From assembly GCA_013822685.1 (NCBI GenBank), contig PNKV01000001.1:372001-436000 (forward strand): a DNA stretch of 64,000 nt. Direction: 5' to 3'. The notes below the pieces were generated by a model that was not told where the DNA came from, made no database searches, and worked only from the letters and a program-made list of their open reading frames with translations. This DNA is from Leptothrix sp. (in: b-proteobacteria). GTDB lineage: Bacteria; Pseudomonadota; Gammaproteobacteria; Burkholderiales; Burkholderiaceae_C. Both the position numbers and the translations under genes were made by a program. The stretch's first letter is position 1. Each line of letters starts with the position of its first letter. Shown piece by piece: positions 49,079-60,685 of the stretch.

Positions 49079-50611
49079 ATGAGAAAACTCCTTGCGTCGC
49101 TCGCACTGGGGCTCGCGGCTCTAGGTGTATTTGGCGTCTCCCACGCCCAAGACACCGCGGCCTCCGAACCCGTCGCCGCCACCGCCGTGGCGGAAGCCCC
49201 CTCGGCCGCAGCCCCTGCTGCACCTGAAGCAGCTTCAGCGCCTGCTGAAGCGGCTCCGGCCGCCGCGCCCACACCGGTGCCCAACAAGGGCGACACCGCC
49301 TGGATGATGGTCTGTACGATTTTGGTCATCCTGATGACCATCCCCGGCCTGGCACTGTTCTATGGCGGCCTAGTGCGCAGCAAGAACATGCTGTCCGTGC
49401 TGATGCAGGTCATGGTGACGTTCTCCGTCATCGTCGTCCTGTGGTTCGTCTACGGCTACAGCCTGGCATTCACCGAGGGCAATGCCTTCATCGGTGGACT
49501 TGACCGCCTGATGATGAAGGGCGTCTGGGACAACACCGCGGGCACCTTCGCCAACGCGGCCACGTTCAGCAAGGGCGTCTACATCCCTGAAATCGTGTTC
49601 GCGGCCTTCCAGGCCACGTTCGCGGGCATCACCTGCGCCCTGATCGTGGGTGCGTTCGCAGAGCGCGCCAAGTTCTCGGCCGTGCTGCTGTTCATGGTGC
49701 TGTGGTTCACCTTCAGCTACGCCCCGATGGCCCACATGGTCTGGTTCTGGATGGGCCCTGACGCCTACGCCAGCGCCGATGTCGCCGCCGAAATGACCGG
49801 CAAGGCTGGCCTGATCTGGCAATGGGGCGCGCTGGACTTCGCGGGCGGTACCGTGGTGCACATCAACGCCGCCGTCGCCGGCCTGGTCGGTGCTTACATG
49901 ATCGGCAAGCGCATTGGGTACGGCAAGGAAGCGTTCACGCCTCACTCCCTGACGCTGACCATGGTGGGCTCCGCCCTGCTGTGGGTGGGCTGGTTCGGCT
50001 TCAATGCCGGCTCCGCCCTGGAAGCCAACGGCTTTGCCGCCCTGGCGTTCATCAACACCCTGGCCGCCACGGCTGCCGCGGTGATCGGCTGGATCCTGGG
50101 TGAATCGCTGCTCAAGGGCAAGGCTTCGATGCTGGGTGCCGCTTCGGGCGCCGTTGGTGGCCTGGTCGCCATCACGCCTGCCGCCGGCAACGTCGGCATC
50201 GGTGGTGCGCTGATCATCGGCTTGCTGGCTGGCCTGATCTGCCTGTGGGGCGTGACCGGTCTGAAGAAGATCCTGGGCGCCGACGATTCGCTGGACGTGT
50301 TCGGCGTCCACGGCGTGGGCGGCATCCTGGGTGCCTTGCTGACCGGCGTGTTCAACTCGCCCAACCTGGGTGGCCCCAGCGCCGTCGCTGACTGGGTGAC
50401 CGTGGGCATGGTGGCTCCGGCCGACTACTCCATCGTCAACCAGGTCATCATCCAGGCCAAGGCCGTTGGCTTGACCGTGGTGTGGTCCGCTGTGGTGTCG
50501 CTCATCGCCTTCAAGATCGTTGACCTGGTGATCGGTCTGCGCGTCTCGGAAGAAGAAGAGCGCGAAGGCCTGGACATCTCGGCTCACGGCGAAACGGCGT
50601 ATCACAAGTGA
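49079..50611 (+). CDS. amtB: Ammonium transporter AmtB
   Basis: 510 residues. A signal peptide (LLASLALGLAALGVFGVSHA) precedes an Ala/Pro-rich extension of about 45 residues and then the eleven-helix Amt core. The twin pore histidines are His261 (VVHINAAVAG) and His411 (FGVHGVGG). AGAGG lies upstream of the ATG. It is 97 bp after glnK and should be co-transcribed from the sigma-54 promoter. The extension would lie in the periplasm; its use is unknown. Confidence 0.95.
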   Translation: MRKLLASLALGLAALGVFGVSHAQDTAASEPVAATAVAEAPSAAAPAAPEAASAPAEAAPAAAPTPVPNKGDTAWMMVCTILVILMTIPGLALFYGGLVRSKNMLSVLMQVMVTFSVIVVLWFVYGYSLAFTEGNAFIGGLDRLMMKGVWDNTAGTFANAATFSKGVYIPEIVFAAFQATFAGITCALIVGAFAERAKFSAVLLFMVLWFTFSYAPMAHMVWFWMGPDAYASADVAAEMTGKAGLIWQWGALDFAGGTVVHINAAVAGLVGAYMIGKRIGYGKEAFTPHSLTLTMVGSALLWVGWFGFNAGSALEANGFAALAFINTLAATAAAVIGWILGESLLKGKASMLGAASGAVGGLVAITPAAGNVGIGGALIIGLLAGLICLWGVTGLKKILGADDSLDVFGVHGVGGILGALLTGVFNSPNLGGPSAVADWVTVGMVAPADYSIVNQVIIQAKAVGLTVVWSAVVSLIAFKIVDLVIGLRVSEEEEREGLDISAHGETAYHK

Positions 50612-50650
50612 TTGGCCAGTGATTTGATTCAATCACCGTGATAGTCAACG

Positions 50651-50675
50651 GGGCGGCCTTCGGGCCGCCCTTTTT
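50651..50675 (+). terminator. Intrinsic terminator of glnK-amtB
   Basis: GGGCGGCC (50651-50658) pairs with GGCCGCCC (50663-50670) around a stable TTCG tetraloop, followed by TTTTT. It lies 39 bp after the amtB stop. Confidence 0.92.
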
Positions 50676-50749
50676 GCATTTGGGCGCGCATATCGTGTCC
50701 GCATGTTTCTAGAATGGAGTCTCCCCATCGCCAAGACAACACAAGCCCC

Positions 50750-52045
50750 ATGGTTCCACACCTGATCACCGCACTCACTGGCCCCATCAACGAACTCGAG
50801 CAGCGCATGCTCGAGTCCATGCCGGCCATCGAGCGCTGGTTCCGGCTGGAGTGGATGGAGCACACGCCGCCCTTCTACACCTCGGTGGATCTGCGCAATG
50901 CGGGTTTCAAGCTGGCCCCGGTGGACACCAACCTGTACCCGGGCGGTTTCAACAACCTGACGCACGAAATGATGCCCCTGGCGGTGCAAGCCGCCATGGC
51001 CGCCATCGAGAAGATCTGCCCCGAGGCCAAGAACCTGCTGCTGATCCCCGAGCGCCACACGCGCAACCAGTACTACCTGTCCAACCTGGCGCGGCTGGTG
51101 CAGATCTTCAGCCTGGCCGGCTTGAACGTGCGCCTGGGCACCCTGGATGAATCCATCACCGAGCCGGTCGAGGTGCCTCTGCAAGACGGCGGCTCCTTGA
51201 CGCTGGAGCCCCTGATCCGCACCAAGCGCCGCCTGGGCCTGAAACATTTCGATCCCTGCACGATCTTGCTCAACAATGATTTATCGGCAGGGATTCCGGA
51301 CATCCTGACCGACCTGCATGAGCAATACCTGCTGCCCCCACTGCACGCGGGCTGGGCCGTGCGCCGCAAGAGCCAGCACTTCGAGGCTTACGAAGAAGTG
51401 GCCAAGAAGTTCTCCAAGCTGCTGGGCATGGACCCGTGGCTGATCAACCCGATGTACGCGGTGTGCGACGAAGTCGATTTCCAGGATGGCACCGGGGGTG
51501 AGTGCCTGCAAACCCAGGTTGATGCGCTGCTGAACAAGATCCGCCGTAAGTACAAAGAGTACGGGATCAACGAGAAGCCGTTCGTCATCGTGAAGGCCGA
51601 CAACGGCACCTATGGCATGGGCATCATGACCGTGCGCGATGCCAAGGAGCTGACCGACCTGAACCGCCGCACACGCAACAAGATGTCGGTGGTGAAAGAC
51701 GGCCAGGAAGTCAGCCGAGTGATCATCCAGGAGGGCGTGCCCACCTACGAGCAGATGAACAACTCGGTGGCCGAGCCGGTGGTCTACATGATCGACCGCT
51801 ACGTGGTGGGCGGCTTCTACCGCGTGCACTCGGACCGCGGCATCGATGAGAACCTGAACGCGCCCGGTTCCAGCTTTGTGCCCCTGGCCTTCGCCGAACC
51901 CACCCAGATGCCCAAACTGGGCGCCAAACCCGGGGCCAGTGTGCCCAACCGGTTTTACATGTACGGGGTGATTGGCCGATTGGCCATGCTGGCGGCCAGT
52001 TATGAGCTGGAAGCAACAGACCCCAACGCGGAAGTCTACGAATAA
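50750..52045 (+). CDS. gshA: Glutamate-cysteine ligase, proteobacterial ATP-grasp type
   Basis: 431 residues. First step of glutathione synthesis. It belongs to the GshA group typical of beta- and some other proteobacteria rather than the E. coli type: [40 protein letters not shown] and [20 protein letters not shown] are visible. The start at 50750 ([11 protein letters not shown]) is preferred because homologues open this way; an in-frame ATG at 50714 gives 12 more residues. Neither has a clear ribosome site. It heads a run with kup, a BenE-type gene and gshB. Confidence 0.9.
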   Translation: MVPHLITALTGPINELEQRMLESMPAIERWFRLEWMEHTPPFYTSVDLRNAGFKLAPVDTNLYPGGFNNLTHEMMPLAVQAAMAAIEKICPEAKNLLLIPERHTRNQYYLSNLARLVQIFSLAGLNVRLGTLDESITEPVEVPLQDGGSLTLEPLIRTKRRLGLKHFDPCTILLNNDLSAGIPDILTDLHEQYLLPPLHAGWAVRRKSQHFEAYEEVAKKFSKLLGMDPWLINPMYAVCDEVDFQDGTGGECLQTQVDALLNKIRRKYKEYGINEKPFVIVKADNGTYGMGIMTVRDAKELTDLNRRTRNKMSVVKDGQEVSRVIIQEGVPTYEQMNNSVAEPVVYMIDRYVVGGFYRVHSDRGIDENLNAPGSSFVPLAFAEPTQMPKLGAKPGASVPNRFYMYGVIGRLAMLAASYELEATDPNAEVYE

Positions 52046-52097
52046 GCAAGCAATAAGCGGGCAGAATGAGCCCCTCGTCGATTCGCGTCCACCACTC

Positions 52098-53984
52098 GTG
52101 CAAACAAGCTCCAACGCCCCCCTCAGCCGCTCGCAACTGGCAGCGCTGACTTTGGGGGCCATCGGTATCGTCTATGGCGACATCGGCACCAGCCCCCTGT
52201 ACGCGCTCAAGGAGGTGTTCGCCCACGGCCATCTGCCGCTGAACGAAACCAACATCTTCGGCATTTTGTCGATCATGTTCTGGACGCTGACGGTCATCGT
52301 CTCGCTCAAGTACGTGACCCTGATCCTGCGGGCCGACAACAACGGCGAAGGCGGGCTGATCGCCATGCTGGCGTTGGCCTCCACGGCGGTCAAGCAACAC
52401 CCCAAGTTGCGGCATTTCTTGCTGGGGCTGGGCATCTTCGGCACCGCGATTTTCTTTGGGGACGGGGTGATCACACCCGCCATTTCAGTGCTGTCCGCCG
52501 TTGAAGGCATGAAGGTGGCGGCCCCCGGGCTGGAGCGCTATGTTGTGCCGGTCACCCTGGTGGTGCTGACGCTGCTGTTCATGGTGCAAAAACACGGCAC
52601 GGGCGGCATCGGCAAATTCTTCGGGCCGATCACGGCGCTGTGGTTCCTGGTGCTGGCCGTGCTGGGCCTGATCCACATCATCGACAACCCGTCGATCCTG
52701 CTGGCCATGAGCCCGCACCATGCCCTGCTCTTCATCTACGAGCACCCCAAAATGGCCTTTGTGGCGCTGGGCGCCGTGGTGTTGTGCGCCACCGGAGCCG
52801 AGGCGCTCTACGCCGACATGGGCCACTTCGGCAAAAAGCCCATCCGCCTGGCCTGGTTCTTGTTGGCCATGCCGGCCCTGGTCCTGAACTATTTTGGCCA
52901 AGGCGCCATGCTGCTGGAGCACCCCGAGAACGCCAGCAACCCCTTCTTTGAAATGGCCCCGCATTGGGCGCTGTATCCCCTGGTGATCCTGGCCACCTTC
53001 GCCACCGTGATCGCCTCGCAGGCTTTGATCTCGGCGGCTTTTTCAGTCACCAAGCAAGTGATTCAGCTGGGCTATTTGCCGCGCCTGCGCATCATGCACA
53101 CGTCGGTCGAATCGACCGGGCAGATCTACATCCCCTTCGTCAACTGGACGCTGTACGGCTGCATCGTCATGGCCGTGGTCTTCTTTGGCTCCAGCAGCAA
53201 ACTGGCGGCGGCCTACGGCATCACCGTGACCATCGACATGCTCATCACCACGGTGATGACCTTCTTCGTGATCCGCTTTGCCTGGAAGCTGGCCCTGCCT
53301 TTGTGCATCGCGGCCACCACCTTCTTCTTCGTGATCGACGTGCTGTTCTTCAGTGCCAACGTCATCAAGGTGATCGATGGCGGTTGGTTCCCACTGCTGA
53401 TCGGCGGCGTGATGTTCATGCTGATGATGACCTGGAAGCAAGGGCGGGCCATGCTCAGCGAGCGCCTGCGCAGCGATTCCATCGACCTCGAGCCCTTCCT
53501 GGACGCCGTGTTCTCCAGCCCGCCCACCCGCGTGCAGGGCACGGCCGTGTTCCTCAACGCCGACGCGGGCACCACGCCCAATGCGCTGCTGCACAACCTC
53601 AAGCACAACAAGGTGCTGCATGAGCAGAATTTGTTTGTCACCGTGAAGGCCCACGAGGTGCCCTGGATCGGCCTGGACAAGCGCATTCAGATCGAGACAC
53701 TGGGCCACGATTGCTGGCAGGTGATGCTGCATTTCGGCTTCAAGAACGAGCCCGATGTGCCCAAGGCGCTCAGCTTGCTCAAGCGTTATGGGGTCAACCT
53801 GGATCCGATGGAAACCAGCTACTTCCTGTCGCGCGACATCGTCATTCCGACCATTGGCGGCGGCATGGCGCCCTGGCGCGAGAAGCTGTTCGCCAGCATG
53901 CACCGCAACGCCTCGGGCGCGGCGGACTTCCTGAGCCTGCCCACCAATCGCGTGATCGAGATGGGCTCCAAGGTCGAGATCTGA
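52098..53984 (+). CDS. kup: Potassium transporter Kup
   Basis: 628 residues. About twelve membrane helices followed by a cytosolic tail from about residue 450. The family opening [21 protein letters not shown] and [17 protein letters not shown] are present. No ATG gives a normal N-terminus: GTG 52098 fits the family length, while ATGs at 51972 or 52002 would lie inside gshA. Kup is a proton-coupled potassium uptake system. Its stop codon overlaps the likely CTG start of the next gene. Confidence 0.88.
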   Translation: MQTSSNAPLSRSQLAALTLGAIGIVYGDIGTSPLYALKEVFAHGHLPLNETNIFGILSIMFWTLTVIVSLKYVTLILRADNNGEGGLIAMLALASTAVKQHPKLRHFLLGLGIFGTAIFFGDGVITPAISVLSAVEGMKVAAPGLERYVVPVTLVVLTLLFMVQKHGTGGIGKFFGPITALWFLVLAVLGLIHIIDNPSILLAMSPHHALLFIYEHPKMAFVALGAVVLCATGAEALYADMGHFGKKPIRLAWFLLAMPALVLNYFGQGAMLLEHPENASNPFFEMAPHWALYPLVILATFATVIASQALISAAFSVTKQVIQLGYLPRLRIMHTSVESTGQIYIPFVNWTLYGCIVMAVVFFGSSSKLAAAYGITVTIDMLITTVMTFFVIRFAWKLALPLCIAATTFFFVIDVLFFSANVIKVIDGGWFPLLIGGVMFMLMMTWKQGRAMLSERLRSDSIDLEPFLDAVFSSPPTRVQGTAVFLNADAGTTPNALLHNLKHNKVLHEQNLFVTVKAHEVPWIGLDKRIQIETLGHDCWQVMLHFGFKNEPDVPKALSLLKRYGVNLDPMETSYFLSRDIVIPTIGGGMAPWREKLFASMHRNASGAADFLSLPTNRVIEMGSKVEI

Positions 53985-55195
53985 ACACCCTGCTGTCATC
54001 GCTGAACCGCATCCACCAGGACACCTCGCTGGCGGCGGTCTCGGCAGGGTTCGTGGCCACGCTGGTGGGCTTCACCAGCACCATTGCGCTGATCTTCCAT
54101 GCGGCGCAATCGCTGGGCGCCTCGCCAGCACAGATCAGCTCTTGGGTGTGGGCACTGGGGATCGGCATGGGCGTCAGCACGCTGGGCCTGTCGCTGTGGT
54201 CCCGCACGCCGATCCTCATCACGTGGTCTACCCCCGGCGCGGCGGTGATTGCCGCGGCGGCCAGCGGTGTCAGCCTGCCCGAGGCGGTGGGCGCCTTCCT
54301 GGTGTGCGGCGTCCTGATGTGGCTGTCAGGCGTGACCAAGATCTTCGAACGCATGATGGGGCGCATCCCCGTGTCACTGGCATCGGCGTTGCTGGCAGGC
54401 ATCCTGGCCAAGTTCGCGCTGCTGGCGTTCTCGCACACCACCTTGCAACCCGCCCTGGTGCTGACCATGTTCGCCGCCTATGTGGTCGGCCGCCGTGTTT
54501 GGCCGCGCTATGCGGTGCTGGGCGTGTTGGTGGCAGGCATGGGCGTGGCGGCGCTGCAAGGCCAGCTCAACACCGGCGAACTGCGCTGGCAACTGGCCGC
54601 GCCGGTGCTGGTGATGCCGCAGTGGTCCTGGCATGCCATCATGAGCATGGGGCTGCCCTTGTTCATCGTGACCATGGCCTCGCAAGCCGTGCCAGGCGTA
54701 TCGGCGATCAAAGCGGCGGGCTACCAACCCAGGGTGTCGTCGTTGATGACGTGGTCGGGCGTGACCACGGTGCTGCTGGCACCCTTTGGCGGCTACGCCT
54801 TCAACCTGGCGGCGATCACGGCGGCCATCGTGCTGAGCCCCCATGCGCACAACGATGCCCACAAGCGCTACACGGCCGCGATCATGTCCGGGCTGTTCTA
54901 CATCGCCATGGGCTTGCTGGGTGGTGCCGTGGCGGGCGTGCTGGCCGCATTCCCGCCAGCCCTGGTCATGGGTGTGGCAGGCCTGGCCTTGTTGGGCACG
55001 ATTGGCGGCGGGCTGGCCACCGCCTTGCGCGACGATCGCCACCGCGAACCCGCCTTGATCACCTTCCTGGTCACCCTGTCGGGCATGAGCCTGCTGGGCG
55101 TCAGTTCAGCCTTCTGGGGCTTGGTCGCGGGCATCATTGCCTTATTGGTGCAACACTGGCGGGCCCCCGCCCCCGACATCGCAGATTCGCCATGA
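53981..55195 (+). CDS. BenE/YdcO-family transporter
   Basis: 404 residues with about twelve hydrophobic helices; [40 protein letters not shown] and [20 protein letters not shown] match the benzoate/BenE-YdcO transporter family. The frame has no ATG, GTG or TTG near its beginning after the kup stop. CTG at 53981 lies in CTGA, overlapping the kup stop as ATGA overlaps do, with AAGG about 6 bases upstream and a normal family length; I take it as the start. Substrate unknown. It overlaps gshB by ATGA. Confidence 0.75.
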   Translation: MNTLLSSLNRIHQDTSLAAVSAGFVATLVGFTSTIALIFHAAQSLGASPAQISSWVWALGIGMGVSTLGLSLWSRTPILITWSTPGAAVIAAAASGVSLPEAVGAFLVCGVLMWLSGVTKIFERMMGRIPVSLASALLAGILAKFALLAFSHTTLQPALVLTMFAAYVVGRRVWPRYAVLGVLVAGMGVAALQGQLNTGELRWQLAAPVLVMPQWSWHAIMSMGLPLFIVTMASQAVPGVSAIKAAGYQPRVSSLMTWSGVTTVLLAPFGGYAFNLAAITAAIVLSPHAHNDAHKRYTAAIMSGLFYIAMGLLGGAVAGVLAAFPPALVMGVAGLALLGTIGGGLATALRDDRHREPALITFLVTLSGMSLLGVSSAFWGLVAGIIALLVQHWRAPAPDIADSP

Positions 55196-56139
55196 ACATC
55201 CTTTTCCTCGCCGACCCGCTGAGCAGCTTCAAGACCTACAAGGACAGCACCTTCGCCATGATGCGCGAGGCCGCGCGCCGTGGTCACCAGGTGTGGGCTT
55301 GCGAGCAGGACGACCTGGTCTGGCAGCATGGCGGCCAGGTGCAGGCAGTTTCCCGCCAGATCGCGCTGACAGGCGACGCTGATGACTGGTTCAAGGTGCT
55401 GCAGGAAAGCGTGGTGCGCCTGGCCGACATGGGCGCGGTGGTGATGCGCAAAGACCCACCCTTTGATGCCGAGTACCTGTACACCACGCACCTGCTGACC
55501 CAGGCCGAGCGCGAAGGCGCGCGCGTGTTCAACAGACCACAGGCCCTGCGCGAACACCCCGAGAAGCTGGCGATTCTGGAATTTCCCCAGTTCACCGCGC
55601 CCACACTCGTCACGCGCAACATCAGCGCCGTGCGGGCCTTCCACGCGGCTCACCAAGACATCATCCTCAAACCGCTGGATGGCATGGGTGGCGCGGGCAT
55701 CTTCCGCGTGCCGGCCGATGGCTTGAACCTGGGCAGCATTGCCGAAACCCTGACCCGCGACGGCACGCAAACGATCATGGTGCAGGCCTTTTTGCCCGCC
55801 ATCGCGCAAGGCGACAAGCGCGTGCTGGTGATTGATGGCGAGCCCGTGCCTTTCGCACTGGCCCGCATCCCGCAAGGCGGTGAAGTGCGTGGCAACCTGG
55901 CCGCCGGGGGCAAGGGCGTGGCCCAGCCATTGAGCGAGAGCGACTGGCACATCGCCCGCACCCTGGGCCCTATCTTGGCGGCGCGCGGGCTGCTGCTGGT
56001 GGGCCTGGACATCATCGGCGATAAGCTCACCGAGATCAACGTGACCAGCCCGACCTGCTTTCAAGAGATCACGCAGCAGGCCGGCTTTGACGTGGCCGCG
56101 CGCTTCATGGACGCGCTGACGTCGAAGATCAGCGCTTGA
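55192..56139 (+). CDS. gshB: Glutathione synthetase
   Basis: 315 residues. ATP-grasp ligase joining glycine to gamma-glutamylcysteine. It opens [68 protein letters not shown] and LTEINVTSPTCFQEI are the usual conserved runs. It starts within the stop of the BenE-type gene (ATGA) and converges with the response regulator gene, leaving one base between the stops. Confidence 0.95.
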   Translation: MNILFLADPLSSFKTYKDSTFAMMREAARRGHQVWACEQDDLVWQHGGQVQAVSRQIALTGDADDWFKVLQESVVRLADMGAVVMRKDPPFDAEYLYTTHLLTQAEREGARVFNRPQALREHPEKLAILEFPQFTAPTLVTRNISAVRAFHAAHQDIILKPLDGMGGAGIFRVPADGLNLGSIAETLTRDGTQTIMVQAFLPAIAQGDKRVLVIDGEPVPFALARIPQGGEVRGNLAAGGKGVAQPLSESDWHIARTLGPILAARGLLLVGLDIIGDKLTEINVTSPTCFQEITQQAGFDVAARFMDALTSKISA

Positions 56140-56140
56140 A

Positions 56141-56815
56141 TCAGCGTTTGAGCGTCTCGTTGAGCAGGCCGAGGCGGTTGGCCTGGAACACGGCCTCGCT
56201 GCGCGAGTGCACGGCCAGCTTGCCGTAGAGCTTCTTGATGTGCGTTTGCACGGTGTGCACGGTCACGCCTTGCAAACGCGCGATTTCGGCATAGGCCAGG
56301 CCGCGCGCGATGTGCTGCAACACCTCTTGCTCACGCGGTGACAGGCTCACGGCGGCAGGCTCAGGTTCAGGGGTGGTGGGCCGCATGCGCAGCAGCAGGT
56401 GTCGCGCGATCATGGGTGAGATGGGCGAGGCACCGCGCTTGACCGCGAGCAGAGTCTCGGCGATGTCCGCGGCCTCGTCGTCCTTGTGAACATAGCCCAC
56501 GGCACCGGCTTCGATGCTCGCCACCACGTTGACCTCGTCGCCGAACATGGACACCACCAGCATGTCGCATTGGGGCCAGCGTGCATGCACCTCGCGCATC
56601 AGTGTCAGGCCACTGCCATCGGGCAAGCCAAGGTCAACCAGCAGCAGATCGGATTGCTGCCGAGCGAACCACTGCCGGGCCGATGCCAGCGTGGCGAAAG
56701 AGGCCGCCACCGTCAATTGCGGGTGCGCGTTGATGCACGACACCAGGAACTCGCAGGTCAGCGGATTGTCTTCAACCACGACCACCGTCAATCCGTTTTC
56801 ACTGTCCTGACTCAT
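56141..56815 (-). CDS. NarL/LuxR-type response regulator
   Basis: 224 residues. The receiver has the acidic VVVVEDNPLT, the phosphoacceptor Asp in LLLVDLGLPDGSG, and the conserved Lys in YVHKDDEAAD. A LuxR-type HTH follows (LSPREQEVLQHIARGLAYAE, then VTVHTVQTHIKKLYGKL). It overlaps the end of the sensor kinase gene by 17 bp and is its likely partner. Target genes are unknown. Confidence 0.9.
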   Translation of the reverse strand: MSQDSENGLTVVVVEDNPLTCEFLVSCINAHPQLTVAASFATLASARQWFARQQSDLLLVDLGLPDGSGLTLMREVHARWPQCDMLVVSMFGDEVNVVASIEAGAVGYVHKDDEAADIAETLLAVKRGASPISPMIARHLLLRMRPTTPEPEPAAVSLSPREQEVLQHIARGLAYAEIARLQGVTVHTVQTHIKKLYGKLAVHSRSEAVFQANRLGLLNETLKR

Positions 56816-58703
56816 CTGGACTCCTCATCGGCAAACTCAAACGCACTTCATGGCCACCTTGTGGCGGGCTGACGAACTCGATGCCCGCACCGATGGTGCC
56901 AGCGCGGCTGCGCATCGTCTGCAAGCCATGGCCTTCGGGCCTGGAACCTGAGCCGGACCAACCCCGGCCGTCATCATGCAGCACCAGCAACAAGTGATCG
57001 CCCTGGCGCTGAGCGCGCAACGTGATCTCTTGCGCGCCAGCATGCTGCAGCACATTGGACATCGCTTCGAACAAGATGTATTGCAACTGCCGCAAGGCCG
57101 CCTGCGTGCCCCCGGGCCATTCGGGCAACTCATCGACTTCCCAGCGCAAGGACAAGCCTGCAGCCTTGAAGCGCGGCGTCATGCGAAAGCGCAGGCTGGC
57201 CAGCAGACCAACCACATCACCAGGCGGCATGGACATCGCGTCGATGGACAGCTTCAACTGGTCCAGTGCCTCGCGCAGGATGCGGGTCACCATGCGCAGG
57301 TCCACCGCTTGCGGCGTGACAGGGTTGAGCTGGCGCAAGGCCGTGGTCAAGTGGGCGCCCACGCCATCGTGCATGTCACGCAGGATGCGTGAGCGCTCGG
57401 CCGACACTGCCTGCGCCTGCTCCAGCGCCGACACACGCTGAAAGCTGTCGCGCAACTCCGCCTCGCGGCGCTGGATGCTGGCCACCAGGTCGTTGTTCAA
57501 ATGGGCCAGCGCTCGCCTGGAGCGGGCATGGTCACCCGCCACGATGAAGGCCATGCAGCCCACCATCACTGGCCCGCCATACGGCAGCATGTACACCGAC
57601 TCCAGCGACAACTGGTTCAACTGCAGTGCCACGTCATGGGCCGCCGCCGGAATGGAGACCAGGGAACCAAAGGCAAACAGGTTGCGGTCGGGGCGGCGAG
57701 TGCGGTAGGCGTGCCACAGGGCCAGGGCAAAACCCACCAGGGCGACCAGGTAGATGGTGAGGTAAGTCAGGCCCACCAACATCTGCGAAGGGACCAGGAT
57801 CACCGCGATGGGATCGAGCACCGCGAAGCCGGCGATGAGCCGCTCAGCCCACACCCATTTGCGCTCCGAGAACCGCAGAAAGAACAGGCACATGGACAAC
57901 TGGGCCCACACGATGCACACAAAGCTGAGCGCATCCCAAACTGGCATGGGCAAGAATGGATCGGGCACGATGTTGGCCGACGAGCCCAGCCCCCACAGGA
58001 TGGCCGCCTGGCCAATGTAGCCAAAGGCGCTCTGGCTGCGGTCTCTCATCCACAGCACCACCAAAAACAAGCCCATCATCACCAGGCCGACATTGGCGGC
58101 GTGCACGCCCATGATCTGCACGGACCAGCGCTGGTTGTACATCTTGGAGATGGTGCGCGCCGACCCGACCCACACCGGGGCCAGCCCCGATCGGCTGACG
58201 CTGTCGCCGCTGACCCGCACCTCAAGCGCGTTGTCACCCACCTTCCACAAGCTGGGCGGCACGGTGAACATCAGGGGCGTGTACCAGTTGGCGGTGAGCG
58301 GGGGCTCCATCGAGCCCACCACGCCCAGCGACACGCCATTGACCCACACCTCGGCGTTCATGCTCACCTTGGGCAGATAGACGGCCCAGGTCTGCGGGGG
58401 CAAGGCCGACAAAGGCACGTTCAGCCGGTACCACAAGCTGCCGGTCAGCTCGCGGTGCGTTTGTGACCAGCGGTGCGGCAGCCGCACGCTCACGGCGTTG
58501 TCCATCTCCTGAGGCGGCGTGGCACGTTGTGACGCCAGCGCCTCGGCGTCGGTCAATTCCATCACATGGGATTGGGACCCCACGTGCTCGGCCGGAAAGT
58601 GCCACAACCACCAACCCGCCGCCAGCACCAAAGCGCCCGCCAGCCCCCAAAGGGCCGAAAACAGGCGGGCACGGTAGCGAGGATCCAGGAGAAAAGGCGG
58701 CAT
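56799..58703 (-). CDS. 7TM sensor histidine kinase, NarX-type catalytic core
   Basis: 634 residues. After an N-terminal helix there is a periplasmic beta domain of about 150 residues (SLWYRLNVPLSALPPQTWAV; VWVNGVSLGVVGS) resembling carbohydrate-binding-like DISM domains, then seven hydrophobic segments, a coiled coil, a HisKA_3 phospho-box (ERSRILRDMHDGVGAHL) and an HATPase (DDGRGWSGSGS; GHGLQTMRSRA). The start at 58703 is preferred to 58760, which reaches to the divergent uup start. The signal is unknown. Confidence 0.85.
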   Translation of the reverse strand: MPPFLLDPRYRARLFSALWGLAGALVLAAGWWLWHFPAEHVGSQSHVMELTDAEALASQRATPPQEMDNAVSVRLPHRWSQTHRELTGSLWYRLNVPLSALPPQTWAVYLPKVSMNAEVWVNGVSLGVVGSMEPPLTANWYTPLMFTVPPSLWKVGDNALEVRVSGDSVSRSGLAPVWVGSARTISKMYNQRWSVQIMGVHAANVGLVMMGLFLVVLWMRDRSQSAFGYIGQAAILWGLGSSANIVPDPFLPMPVWDALSFVCIVWAQLSMCLFFLRFSERKWVWAERLIAGFAVLDPIAVILVPSQMLVGLTYLTIYLVALVGFALALWHAYRTRRPDRNLFAFGSLVSIPAAAHDVALQLNQLSLESVYMLPYGGPVMVGCMAFIVAGDHARSRRALAHLNNDLVASIQRREAELRDSFQRVSALEQAQAVSAERSRILRDMHDGVGAHLTTALRQLNPVTPQAVDLRMVTRILREALDQLKLSIDAMSMPPGDVVGLLASLRFRMTPRFKAAGLSLRWEVDELPEWPGGTQAALRQLQYILFEAMSNVLQHAGAQEITLRAQRQGDHLLLVLHDDGRGWSGSGSRPEGHGLQTMRSRAGTIGAGIEFVSPPQGGHEVRLSLPMRSPDESGQ

Positions 58704-58768
58704 GAGCGCACATTGTGCGGGCGCAGGCCTGACAATGCCGACTTCACGAACCTCAAGCACCCAAACGA

Positions 58769-60667
<1,899 letters not shown>

Positions 60668-60685
60668 GCCAGGCAGCGGGGCAAG

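Noticed and set aside
54142-55191. Long upstream extension of the gshB frame through the BenE-type gene
   Set aside because: The extra 350 codons are in another frame of the transporter gene and show no similarity to glutathione synthetase; the ATG at 55192 gives a full-length enzyme.
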